Source: Norana najaformis (Eukaryota; Annelida; Clitellata; Crassiclitellata; Hormogastridae). From it: 64,000 bases of DNA. The DNA lies in NCBI GenBank assembly GCA_964023275.1, contig OZ029914.1, positions 32,247,351 through 32,311,350 on the forward strand. The letters run 5' to 3'. Position 1 is the first letter of the stretch; the number at the start of each line of letters is the position of its first letter. Position numbers and translations under genes: made by a program. The notes below the pieces were generated by a model. That model made no database searches. It saw only the letters and a program-made list of their open reading frames with translations, and was not told the origin of the DNA. Of this stretch, positions 25,144 to 35,739 are shown piece by piece.

Positions 25144-26675
25144 TCAGTAAAAGTGCAGTGCTGCTTGCACTGATTTGATGTAGGGCTCACATGTATTGGC
25201 TGAAATCCACAGGAATCTGATCAAGAGTTGGTAAACTAGTATGCCAACTACGATTCCTCCCAAAATGTCGAGGATGTACTGTCTTCCGAGCATGACCATG
25301 ACGAGACAGATCACGAGTGACGCTGTCTTCATCACGATGAAGACCACAGAGTCGCCGTTGTAGCTAGTGGTAACGAAATAGCAGGCCAAGGTGATGACCA
25401 TGGCATGACCACTTGGAAAGGAGTACTTGCCAAGTCCGTATCCAGGGCTTGCTCCAGGTATTGGAGGCCGTGGACGCTTGACGATCAGTTTCACAATGGC
25501 ACACACCAACATACCCACCGCACAACCTGCATTTTAAACACCAACGCAAAATAATATGAATATATATGTTCAATGGGGATTTGTATAAGACCTGCTTTGG
25601 TCCCTCGTTCTGGAACAGTCTCCCTTTAAACATTCATACTTTTCCACTTAGGTTAACTCAATGTTCATTCTCTGTTAACTTGAAAACGCACTTGTTTAGA
25701 TTGGTAGGATAGCCGTGTCATCAGCGCTTTTGAAAGGTACTTGAGCACTATATAAGTGTTTGTTACATTACATTACCTAATTAATTTAAGGTTACAGAAG
25801 TCAAAGCTGTAGTAATAGTTGAGATGCAATCATAAAACAATTAGGTGCAAAACTTGTCTGTCAAATTTTAGGAAGGACTCACATTCATTACGCTCCCTCA
25901 TAAAATCCACCGATCGCTTCTTCCCAACACTTGACAGAGTAAAGTGCAGACTAACTTTGTGCCTGACTCTAACATCACTGCATTCTCCAATATTGAAATC
26001 ATCAACACTCATGTGCTGAGGGTAACTTCATGTGTTGAACTTACCACAGACCTGCAGACATGACTTGTGCTTATAAATTGTTGGGAGACCTGACTTATGG
26101 TAGGCTAATTTACATGCAGTTATTATTATTATTATTACTATTATTATTATTATTGCTATTAAACATAGGCCTACATTTATAACGTGTGCAATTAACAACA
26201 GCCTCAAAGGCGCGTGCAACGACCCTAAAAAGTCCTACTAAGTAATATCGAGTAACGTCATGGTTAGATCGATATGAATGCACTGAAATCTAGGCAGACC
26301 TAATAAACATGTAAGTTTTAAGCTTCTTTTTAAAATTTGTCATTAGAAGAGCGTTACCATTGCCCTGCTTATTGAAACGTCTCCATTGCAGTCAATATCG
26401 ATAATATATAAAAAATATGCCATGAAATGAGATTTCGAAAGTGCATAGTTACCGAGAAACATGTTGACGAGACGTTCGTGCAGCTTCGCATCGCGAGTGG
26501 CAAGTATCCAGATGAGAATCCAGACGAGCCAGTTAGAGGGTTTCGTCCCTCGGACGATCATCCGCATTTCCTGCTTTCCTCGGCCGTACACCAAGTCAGG
26601 ATCACTGCAAATCGCTAAGTAGCCCGACAACTTCTGGTCAGCCCTCATCAGGACGTTGTTCCCGTCGTACGCCAT
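25144..26675 (-). CDS. PAP2/PLPP6-like lipid phosphatase, motif C3 degenerate
   Basis: Two exons, 26675-26453 and 25526-25144, joined at phase 1 across GTAACT...TGCAG, give 201 residues with several membrane helices. PLPP6 enzymes are ER-membrane phosphatases of polyisoprenoid diphosphates such as presqualene diphosphate. Motif C1 (KLIVKRPRP, K-x6-RP) and C2 (YSFPSGHAM) are intact. In C3, S-R-x5-H-x3-D of PLPP6 aligns to VMVMLGRQYILD: the Arg is Met and the nucleophilic His is Gln, while the Asp remains. The frame is open and the helix pattern is complete, so decay is limited to key residues. The start at ATG 26675 is the first in frame; the protein is shorter than human PLPP6 (about 295), mostly by lacking a long N-tail. 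Family assignment is strong; lack of activity is inferred. Confidence 0.82.
25590..25790 (+). mobile_element. LINE 3' fragment
   Basis: GCTTTGGTCCCTCGTTCTGG resembles the APxLWNSLP end of LINE ORFs. A 3' UTR ending TATAAGTGTTTGTTACATTA follows. It lies in the single intron of the PAP2 gene, antisense to it. Confidence 0.5.
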
Positions 26676-26930
26676 GCTTTTCGCTTATTTATAGGCTTTG
26701 GTCTTAATCTACTTCTGCTGGCGGGTGGTAGAATTATGCTGTTTTTAGGCTTTAGATAGTACAATGCACAGAATTTTCTCCGCCTTATTTCTACAAGCGT
26801 TTAATCGCCTACTCGTCGCTTCCGGCGCTGTTTGATATTACGACACAAAGCGACGATTGCGTCACATCAAACACAGATTTCGCATTTTGCGCGCGCCGTC
26901 ACTTCACCGTTAAAGTTCTGCCATCTAGCA
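26676..26930 (-). promoter_or_regulatory. Probable promoter region of the PAP2 gene
   Basis: Immediately upstream of the minus-strand start the sequence becomes CpG-containing (for example GCGCGCGCCG near 26890 and GGCGCTG near 26825), unlike the AT-rich surroundings. This fits a TATA-less promoter. No transcription start is visible from sequence. Confidence 0.35.
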
Positions 26931-27203
26931 TTCACCTGAAGGGCATTTACTCGTGTTGCATTTTATGTTAAATTTGTAATTTTTATTTATAAAAGCAACA
27001 AATAGGCCCCATGACTGATTTCGATTTCATGGTTCAGGAGTTTATAATGGTCAGTTTTAGGCTGTTATTTCAATAGGCTGGAGTTTACGCAGGCTTCTTA
27101 AGTGCCGGCGCTTCATTAAGCCCCTATTTGTTGTTGTGCTTCATTTTGTAACATTGGCAAAACTTTAGCCTATCTCGTGCAGAGCATTTTTGCGCTAGTT
27201 CGG

Positions 27204-27295
27204 CAAAATGTCCCTTGTGGGAAAATCCTCTAGTGGTAACGAAATAACAGCCAAGGTGATGACCATGGTATTACCACCTGGACAGAATCAAGTTC
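27204..27295 (-). pseudogene. Copied fragment of PAP2 exon 2
   Basis: 27229-27284 matches 25367-25423 of the phosphatase exon at roughly 88% over about 56 bp (CTAGTGGTAACGAAATA, CCAAGGTGATGACCATGG). It covers the PSGH motif, which here reads PGGN, and carries a one-base deletion. Adjacent sequence is unrelated, so this is a small duplicated exon piece about 1.8 kb away. Confidence 0.75.
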
Positions 27296-27375
27296 ATGAA
27301 AGCGAAAACTAGATGGTGGTAGACATTCCATACAAGAGTGGGCAGAAACATTTTTCCGTGATGCTGACTGGGAAG

Positions 27376-27647
27376 CAGAGGCGTCGATCCGTAGTAAACA
27401 TTGGAGGGGCCCGGGCCTAAAGTGGGGGTCTGGGCGCATAGCCCCTGTCGGGTTCCAGAGGCAAAGCCCTTAGTATGGGGGTCAAGAATAGGCCTAATAC
27501 AGGAAGAATGAGAACTTTATCAGTACATAGCTGCCTTTTACTGATTTTACAGGTAAAATATTGCTGGCCAACCAATGGCCGAGCTCTCATGCTCAAAATA
27601 TTGCCTGAGCCCGGGTTCCGGGGGCACCCATATGATTGACGCCTCTG
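27376..27647. mobile_element. hAT-type MITE, complete
   Basis: 272 bp with ends CAGAGGCGTCGATCCG and TGATTGACGCCTCTG, and internal similarity to 4369-4636 and 32030-32296. The flanking octamers do not match well. Confidence 0.75.
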
Positions 27648-27649
27648 GG

Positions 27650-28380
27650 AACATTGGTGTCAATGCAAATCTGAAGTAGCACCGCAAGAAAAAAATTTGC
27701 ATCAGAAAGACCAGCTAACTGCTTCCCAAATAGAGGTGTCGAACTATAGGCCACATTTAGTGAACACATTTTTCCTTTCTACTTCCTCTAATAAAATTAC
27801 TTATTTAATTCTAGATCCCAAATTTTTCGTTAATAAAGACTGGATTGGACCCATATAGATTCCTTGGATTGGACCTAAAGACAATTCTTTGAGCATAGAC
27901 AAAAGTTAAACCATAATTCTTTTCAAAAATGTTTTAATTGCATTAGCAAGATGGCAGTACAGGTTCATTAATGTCAGTTATATTCGCTAGGTGACAGCAC
28001 GGTTTTGAAAAAGACCATTAGATCAAATCGCGCGCTGGTTACACGAATCCTATGCACGTGTTGACCACTCCTTCACATTCCTTCGGACTGTACGTTTGGC
28101 TGTCCCTGTGCTTGTCTGTCGGCCTGTCTGTGTTTATGGCGGATTAGGCAGCTGGAAAGTGTGCTGCCTGCAGATACGAGAAGGATTGTTGACGTTATTA
28201 CTACATTTCGGACGCTTGATTTCTTTGTTTGCATATAATTAGTCATGTATGTTATTTCCTGCCCATCCCGCTGAGCACCTGCTTTTAAAGGTTTCGCTGT
28301 GAGTGTGGCGTTGCCAGATCCATACGTAATACACCTGCCTACTTAAAATAGTTTTGCCGCCCTTTCTCGGATCTGGCTGG
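27650..28380. repeat. Long direct repeat, copy 1
   Basis: Ordered blocks recur at 29340-29970: CCAGCTAACT, AAATAGAGGTGTCG, TTCGCTAGGTG plus CACGGTTT, and TTTATGGC followed by GATTAGGCAGCTGGAA. The copies are clearly diverged. Confidence 0.6.
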
Positions 28381-28512
28381 TCACCGATCCCTTATTAAAT
28401 GGGAAAAGCCTGAACAGCGCCCTTTTCTTCGGCCTCGGCTGTGCTACGGCGCTATATAAATTTTATTATTATTATTATTGTTTGTTATTGTTCTTGTTGT
28501 TGTTGCTGTTGT

Positions 28513-28517
28513 TGTTG

Positions 28518-28601
<84 letters not shown>
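28513..28601. repeat. (TTA)n microsatellite
   Basis: About 28 TTA units after a short TTG run. The poly-Ile, poly-Tyr and poly-Asn ORFs here are artefacts. Confidence 0.95.
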
Positions 28602-28602
<1 letters not shown>

Positions 28603-28679
28603 TGTTATTATGTGGGGAAGACTTAAGGGCAGGAACAAAATGTTGGAGGAAATGAATCTTCGGTGAGAAATATAGAAAA

Positions 28680-29085
28680 AAACTGATGTGGAGGGAAGAA
28701 TGTTTGCACACACGTGCCACACCACTCTGGAATAAACTCCCCCCAGAATTGCCACAGTTTTCTGACCCATCATACAAACTCATCGATGCTCGACCGCTTG
28801 CAATTTCTGCTTCGGCCTTTCATTGAAAGCTCAAAACATTCCTTTTTCACAGATTGCACCCTGACACCCGTTCTTCCTCATCTCTCTCTCCTCTTCAACC
28901 CCAAACACCACCACCCGTAGCTGCCACCCTGTCTCTCCATCTGATTTTTGGATCTTGACTTGGAACTGAACCCTTTTGCCTATCGATTTTGTTTTGACTG
29001 AGCGCCTGTGAATAAGCTGGTACTCGCGGCGCGGCTTTGGTTGGGCGCTGTATAAATCTCAGAATTACGATTACGAATACAACTT
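28680..29085 (+). mobile_element. LINE-B 3' fragment
   Basis: Contains the CCACTCTGGAATAAACTCC ORF end, CTTGACTTGGAACTGAACCC, TGACTGAGCGCCTGTGAATA and the tail TTGGGCGCTGTATAAATCTC, ending in ATTACGATTACGAATAC. Confidence 0.75.
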
Positions 29086-29339
29086 TGTCACCAGGCAGTC
29101 AAATTTGGTAACGATTTATGCTAGAAAGTAAATGGGCCCGTGTCTAGGACCTTGGAATTCATCCATTGCCCGCTCAAGAGGATCAACGGAGCTGGAATGA
29201 ACGTGTCCCCTACGTCCTAATGTTGGACATGGTAGCCTTATTGCAGTAGCTTCCAGTGTTTAACATCTTATGGCTGCCAGGGTCGTTGACGTCGACCTTT
29301 ACCTTACTTTACCATTAAAGTCATGCGTTTACACAAAAT

Positions 29340-29970
29340 ATGCGTGGGGAGGCCAGCTAACTTACTTAAAAATAGAGGTGTCGGCGTGTATCCGACATGG
29401 AATGAACAAGTTTGTTCTTTATCACTTTCGCATCTTATAAAATTACTTTAACTGATGTTATGCCCTAATATTTTACTAATAAAAACATGGTTTAGCAAAA
29501 AGAAATATCTTCGAAAATAAGTGGAAATTAAACAGCGTCTTCTACATTGATTGTGAAAAGACGCATGCCTATTGAAAATGGTTCATTTGCATTCGCTAGG
29601 TGGGAGCACGGTTTCAAAAGCCCATTGAGCTGGCAGTTTCAACACGAATTCCAAACACGTAAGCTATTGACTACTCCTTTTCGTTGCTTCTCTGATTGGA
29701 TGTCTGTCTGTCTCTGTGTTTGTTTGTCTGTTTATCTATGTTTATGGCAGATTAGGCAGCTGGAACGTATGCCTTTATGCAAGTGTAAAAGCCTTGTTGG
29801 CTGTATTTCTAAATTTAGGCAGTATCCTTTGCATGCACGTGTGTCTACTTCACTGACTGCCCATCCCACACAATACTTTTTAAAGATATTATTGCGGGTC
29901 TGGTGATGACAGCCGGCCTACTTAGACGAGCTTTGTTTCGGGTCTGGCCCGCCGCCCATGTCTTCGGGGT
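29340..29970. repeat. Long direct repeat, copy 2
   Basis: Diverged partner of 27650-28380. It is followed by a partial MITE copy at 29985-30160 (CAGAGGTGTCGATCCG with a G-run), whereas copy 1 is preceded by the MITE. Confidence 0.6.
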
Positions 29971-30379
29971 GGAATGATTGTTCCCAGAGGTGTCGATCCG
30001 TCGTAAACATTGGGGGGGGGGGGGCAGGCCAGTAATGGGGTCTGGATGCGAAGCCCTATTGGGCTTCAGGGACAAAGACCCTGGTATGGGGGTCAAGATC
30101 GAAGTAGGCCTAATGCAGACAGACGCAAAGCCCAAAGCTCGGAAGACAAACAATGAGAAATGTCGCTAATATTATTTACAATGGAATGTCAACTTAAGTA
30201 GGCCTATACACAGCAGTTATATGGCAGTAATGCTAAAGCAGCGCAATATGAGCACATAATTATTTTTTCGAAAATGAACTTGCCCAAAATGTTCTTCCTG
30301 ATTGTGCTTCTTATAGCAAACTTAGCCGCTATTGTAGGTTTCAGATTGCCTGTCATCTACTTCAGTTTTTATCACTCTA

Positions 30380-31223
30380 ATCTAATCTAAGAACTTCTAT
30401 AGCGTCAATGCAATAATGCTCAAGTCATCATTCGATGGTCGCTGCTAAATAATCATTGTCCAAGTCAAATTCCATGGTGAGTCCGGGTCGAAAAGCCTAA
30501 GAGGAGTCCAGAAGACACAGAGACAGCCTAGGACCAGCGACAGAAAAGGCACGCCTTCCAAGAGCTGTTCTTGTCCACGGAATAGTCAGATTTACACAGC
30601 TAGAAGACCTGGTCGAGTAGAGATAAGTCTTGGGAGTCAGAAAAGAGCGAAGATAGCGAGGTTGGCTGAAATGTAGAGTCTTGAATACAATTAGTCCAGT
30701 CTTGAAAAATATGCGCTTTTCTATGGGCAACCAATGGAACGATTTAAGATTGGTGATGTATGCTCATATTTGGAGTTTTAGTGATAGCTCTTGCCAATGT
30801 ATTTTGGACTCTTTGAAGCTTCAACAAATTAGCTTTAGAAATGCCAGTAAGAAGCGAGTTGCAGTAGTCAAGACGGCTGGAGACTAGAGCATTAGCCAAA
30901 CAAACCAGGGCAGAGAAGGGAATGTGGTGCCTGATTTTACGGATATCACGGATGTGGTAGTGGGCAGACCTACATATAGAATTAATACGTTCATTGAATG
31001 ACAGGTTGGAGTCAAATACAACACCCAAATTGTGGGTTGAACAGTTGCGTTGTACGACACAGATGCCTAGATGGACAGAAGTCAAAGAATTAAATGTAGT
31101 CAGTTGCTCTGAGGTTCCAAAAAGGAGAAACTCAGTTTTGGATGGGTTTAGGAGCAATCCATTTTCTGTCATCCATGACTGAACTTGGTTTAAGACTCCA
31201 GTGTCAGAACAGATTTGAATCAC
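30380..31223 (-). mobile_element. LINE-A reverse-transcriptase C-terminal fragment
   Basis: Minus-strand reading gives WMTENGLLLNPSKTEFLLFG, LGVVFDSNLSFNERI, SSRLDYCNSLLTGI and KLQRVQNTLARAITKTP. In a second frame (30730-30497) it continues KTGLIVFKTLHFSQPRYLRS and ends in GRRAFSVAGPRL. One frameshift and a 5' truncation are visible. The 3' UTR ends in TTAGATTAGATTAG at about 30380. CR1/L2 or Jockey-like group; the catalytic palm is missing. Confidence 0.85.
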
Positions 31224-32029
31224 CTGCCTTAAATGCAGACTGTGTAAATGAAAACAAATTCATATTTTACATTTCATATTGTTGTAATACAGCATTTGTA
31301 AAGCGCCTCGCATAACCTCTCAAAAACGCTCTAAATTTATTAATTACTCATTTATAACCGGATGTCAGCACATTATATAATCCGCTTACGTGATTCTTTT
31401 CTTGTACCTCTACAGATGGGACGGATAGTTGAGTCAACTAGGAAAATTTTCTATACCTGGAGTTGAACCTTGGGAAACTAAGTAACTGGCTTTCAATTTC
31501 ACCTCATTGCATCTACACCAAACAGTGATGAAAAGCTGATGAGCCTACCTCCACAAGTGCAATTTCACCATCAATATTGACTTGTTCAAAATTAACGAAA
31601 TCTTATATCCATATACTTAACAGAGGGCGCTTTCTTCGGCTAGCGATGCAGAGACTGTGTGGGGATTATAATTATAAAGGGCGACTATACGAATATGGGT
31701 ATATATGTATCCACCCCATAATTACAAAACCATATGTACATAAGGTACATGTATATGGTTTTGTAACTGAAGAGACTAATTTAGCGGGTCGGCTTGCATC
31801 TGTACTGCCTGACTAGTCGAAGATGACATCCAGATGGCGATAGCCTTGATGTGAGAGCAAGTTGTATGACCTGCATTCCATTAATTTTTCAGGGTTGTGT
31901 CAAACATTGTTATAGATCTGTGACCCCGGCGACCTGTGTGGCTTAAAGTCTGTATGTCCAACTGCTTGTGACTCACTTCGCTTGGTCGACCTGCATATAA
32001 TTATGTACTGTTGTAGTACATATTCATGT
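31224..32029. other. No gene seen
   Basis: AT-rich. Holds one hairpin at 31720-31768 (TTACAAAACCATAT arms); nothing else is supported. Confidence 0.35.
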
Positions 32030-32296
32030 ATCTGTCTTTCTGTCTGTCCGTTTGTCTACCTAAGCAAAAGTAGGCATAGACAGCAATACCTAGAGAGGTA
32101 CGTACAATCGGAAATTACGGACTGGGATTGTTTACTAAAGTCTTAAAGTGAAGAATGACAACTTTAGTCAGTCCAGAGCTGCCTTGTACCGATTTTACAG
32201 CTAAAATGTTGCCGGGGCCCAAGCAATGGCCGGGCCCCCAGGCTCAAAATATTGCCGGGGCCCGGGCCCCAGGGGCACCCATAGGATCGACGCCAC
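32030..32296. mobile_element. MITE copy, left end unclear
   Basis: Shares the TTGTTTACTAAAGTCTTAAA, CCGATTTTACAGCTAAAATG and GGGCCCGGGCCCC blocks with 4369-4636, and ends GGATCGACGCCACTG. The left terminus is not clear. Confidence 0.6.
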
Positions 32297-32535
32297 TGCT
32301 GGGAAGCACGTGTCGCTGCTGGGCAAGGAGTCTGTTAGTGCAGTAAACTACTTTCTTATTCCACGCCCAGCATCTCAGCGCAATTGGCAAAATGTCCCTT
32401 CTTGGGAAAATCTGTAGCTCCCCAACCTCTGCCTCTGCTTCTCCTGTCAAAAAAGTGTTCTCATATTAATTTCTAGACGGCGCCACTCCTGGACCACTTA
32501 CATAAGCACGTACGTACGCGTCTGAACTTATTATT

Positions 32536-32740
32536 ATATAGATATTTATTATTATTTCTGCATTTATAATGCGCCACCATCAAATGACTAAGCATCAATC
32601 GTTGGAGCAGAGAAATTATGAGTTAGACTTGCTCAAGGTCCCTACACAGTAACCGTCTCGGGGAGTCTGGAACCGGTAGGCCTACTCTCCGTGTTAACAG
32701 CTGGGTGATCTAACCAATCGGATACCCTGCCCCGAGACAC
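32536..32740 (-). mobile_element. SINE-1 copy
   Basis: Minus-strand copy with a TTATTATTATTTCTGCATTT end, CCCTACACAGTAACCGTCTC and the head AACCAATCGGATACCCTGCC. Confidence 0.75.
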
Positions 32741-32984
32741 ATTACCATTCCATTCAATTTCTTCATCCTGAAAAAAGTTCAGTTTTGCCACATTGGGGGG
32801 ATACAAGCTAACTTTGATAAGTAAAACTTTTAAAAAGACGCTTGAAGTAAGTAGCTAACAGCTCTTCAAGAAAGCCGCGGCAGTGTACGATGCTGGTTTG
32901 TAAGCTAGCTATGTTAGCACAGAGCTTATTGCTTTAAGTTCCACTCGATTGGAACTTAAAGCGTTCTTTGTGATGCTAGGCAAG

Positions 32985-33630
32985 TTCCCGCGACTTGGCT
33001 TTCGTTGGGCGCTATAGAAATCTCGAGATTACGATTTAGTACAAATCCTATATGGCCCATGGGACCAGGCCACTTTGCAGGTTTGGCCCCTCGAAAACAA
33101 AGTTTAGTCCAGGCCTGGACTTCTAGAAGTAGTTGAAACGATCTGCAAAACTTGATACGAGTGCAAAAGGGGAGTGGCGAATCCCGAAACTGAAGGCTGG
33201 GCTGCAGCGACATTTTGTGTCAAAAACCTGAAAAACATACAAGTCAGCCACGAGTTGATTAGCAACTTAGACCTCAAATCGATTTAACAATAGCATTAGA
33301 AGCGTGCACGCGTAGTCAGGATGTGTACGTGTGCGTGCGTCGGTGGGTGTGTATGTGTGATGATAAATGCTGGTGCTATATGGCGAATAACATGAGCACA
33401 AAAAAAGTATTTTTAAAGAATAAGCGATGTGCTGGGGTAAAGTCCTCAAAACCGGAACAGTTTCTCGCAAAATAACTTTCTAGGCCTTTGTGTAACCTAA
33501 TTAAAGCAGATTTGTGTGCTTAAACGACTGGTGGTCGAAAAGTGTTAAAGTGAAAAGTGCTCCTCCATCCCTCTGGAATAAACTCCACCAGAATTAAGAC
33601 AATTACCATTCTGACCCATCATTCTTGACT
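32985..33630 (+). mobile_element. LINE-B tail pieces
   Basis: TTTCGTTGGGCGCTATAGAA followed by GATTACGATTTAG (32995-33035) is a tail piece. CCTCTGGAATAAACTCCACC (33568-33587) is an ORF-end piece. Nothing coding lies between them. Confidence 0.55.
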
Positions 33631-34159
33631 TTGTACCTATGCAATATTTACTCTAGAGTGGGGGGATAAGTATAGCTACTTAAAATTACACTTTCCGGAG
33701 GTAAAACTGACATCTGAACCCATGTGTCATCATGCCGGAGTTGACCTTTGACCTGGGGTCTTCCCTCCAGGCATGCTACAAATTCAACCCTGTCCTGTAC
33801 AAGTTGTCGCTCTAGCACTTCACTGACTTCAATTCGGCTTTAGATTTGTGCCACATGAAGGCGTAAATCGATCAATAACTGACTGATCCGCAAGTTATCG
33901 ATCGTTTCGAACCGAAAATCATCGATCAGAAATCAGATGAAATTCGAAATTACACTTCAGAATTGTTTCACTTCAAGAATGTCTCGAAAGGAAAATCATC
34001 GATCAGCTTTAAAAAGATAACATTCATTGTCAAACATGAGAATTATTCTGTTAATCGACCAATAACTATTCTACGTAACGTCAATCATCTCGAACAGATG
34101 GGCCTAGGCCTAATTCATCGATCGAAAACAAGATGAAATTCGAATGAATAAACTTGTGA

Positions 34160-34537
34160 ACTGTTCCGCTTGAAGACGCAAATAGATATCAATTGAATGA
34201 TCGAATGAAAAACGTCATCGAATCAGAAAGAAGCCAGGAGAAATTGAAAAATCGAAGAGAAAACGTCATCGAATCAGAAAGAAGCCAGAAGAAATTGAAA
34301 AATCGAAGAGAAAACGTCATCGAATCAGAAAGAAGGCAGCAGAAATTGAATAATCGAAGAGAAAACGTCATCGAATCAGAAAGAAGCCAGAAGAAATTGA
34401 AAAATCGAAGAGAAAACGTCATCGAATCAGAAAGAATCCAGAAGAAATTGAATAATCGAAGAGAAAAAGTCACTGAATCAGAAAGTCTAAGCCAGATGCC
34501 CTTAAGGTATTCGAAGTTAGAGGTAAGCACTGTTTAA
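34160..34537 (+). CDS. Open 51-bp minisatellite, possible exon of 17-residue repeats
   Basis: Five and a half copies of a 51-bp unit (34200-34495) are open on both strands. On + they read RRENVIESERSQKKLKN repeats, a highly charged helix or coiled-coil-like sequence. The frame is open from 34160 and reaches YSKLE followed by GTAAGC at 34523, a good splice donor; unspliced it ends at 34535-34537. No ATG is in frame before the repeats. Alternatively this is a satellite whose unit length, a multiple of three, keeps it open by chance. I recognise no family. Confidence 0.35.
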   Translation, partial: TVPLEDANRYQLNDRMKNVIESERSQEKLKNRRENVIESERSQKKLKNRRENVIESERRQQKLNNRRENVIESERSQKKLKNRRENVIESERIQKKLNNRREKVTESESLSQMPLRYSKLEVSTV

Positions 34538-34734
34538 TACAAACTAAATAATTGATCGTTACCCTAACATCCATGTTCATGGGGCCCACATTGTAATCGT
34601 AGGTAGGCCTACATACGACGTTGCTGTTGGTATTAGTTCAGTCATATACGTATTTGATTTAAAACTATAAAATCTGCAGTAACAACCTAATAGGCTTAAC
34701 TGTACAATTAGGCCTATATCAGCCTAATTCACGC

Positions 34735-34955
34735 TTGTTATGACGTTGTTGGCCCTGCTTCATGGAACGACCTGTATGGCGACCTTCGGCAGCAATTCCT
34801 ATTTCTCTCCCGTCTTTTCCGCAAGCGTTTGAAGACGGTACTATTCCTTACTAGTTCCGGGACATCGGGACGGGAACGCCTCTGATGAGTTTTATCCTGA
34901 AGTGGCGCTTTATAAGTTTTTGATTACAATTACAATAATATGGACATGATTCGAA
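34735..34955 (+). mobile_element. LINE 3' fragment
   Basis: CTTCATGGAACGACCTGTAT resembles an ALWNDLP-type ORF end, followed by CTCTTTTCCGCAAGCG-like text. The 3' end is GGCGCTTTATAAGTTTTTGA followed by TTACAATTACAAT. Confidence 0.5.
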
Positions 34956-35682
34956 TGTTCTTTTGCAGATAGGCCTAAATATTCTTTTTGGCGAAGTCTA
35001 CCGTGGTGAGAAACAGATAGTGAAAGGCGCGACTCCAATACACAGAAAGACTGGGAATAACATTAAAGTCTTATTAGTGATTGGATTTGTTAATGAATCT
35101 AATAAAAAATTCAATCAGTAAACATTAATTACAAGCACATCTCACTGTGCAATATAAAGATAATATGTAACTCCAGCATAATCATAATTTTATATATATA
35201 CAGGCCTATATATGATTCAAATATGCATAACAGTTTGAAAAGCTCTGAACAATAGAATAAAATTAATTACTGGGGAGCATCAAAGAATTTTCCTCAGAAG
35301 GGACATTTTGACGAACTGGCGACTGACGAACAGAGGCTATGAGCAGGAGAGGCTAGTAGGCCTAGTTTATGAAAAATCGAGGCATATCACATTTGGCCTG
35401 TACAAGTAATCTACACGCAGTAAACAATATGCATTTACGATGTTTAGTATGTTGTTTGTAGACATAGTAGGCCTAAACCTAAAGCTGTAGGGCTGTTCAT
35501 TGTGTGATTTGAAATTGGCCCCAGTCAGGAGCAGACCTATGGAGACGCAGGGCAAACTGAAAGGAGAAAATGTATATTCGGTGGTCATTGAACCATCTGA
35601 ATTATTGGCAGAAGTTCCCCCTTCCTTCTGGAAATAGCACCGTCTCTATATATTATGTTTATGTTAGTGCAAAATGTGTTGC
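34956..35682. other. Downstream of ODF3-like gene
   Basis: No confident final ODF3 exon found. A TTTCAG acceptor (minus strand, about 35545) leads to short frames without the expected GIRHSEY-like ending. A block at 35290-35315 (TTTTCCTCAGAAGGGACATTTTG) recurs inverted at 27204 and 32388. Confidence 0.3.
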
Positions 35683-35689
35683 CTATATC

Positions 35690-35703
35690 GGGGGGGGGGG
35701 GGG
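35690..35703. repeat. Poly-G run
   Basis: Fourteen consecutive G bases. If ODF3 exon 3 is not spliced at 35739 this run would encode prolines at the protein end. Confidence 0.9.
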
Positions 35704-35739
35704 ATGCTGTGGTTGTATGATGTTGTGGCTTAGGTCTAC

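Noticed and set aside
25364-25633. 89-codon minus ORF in another frame of PAP2 exon 2
   Set aside because: Shadow frame; the conserved PAP2 motifs lie in the frame read from 25526.
28441-28783. Four overlapping ORFs with poly-Tyr, poly-Ile and poly-Asn
   Set aside because: All are translations of the (TTA)n microsatellite.
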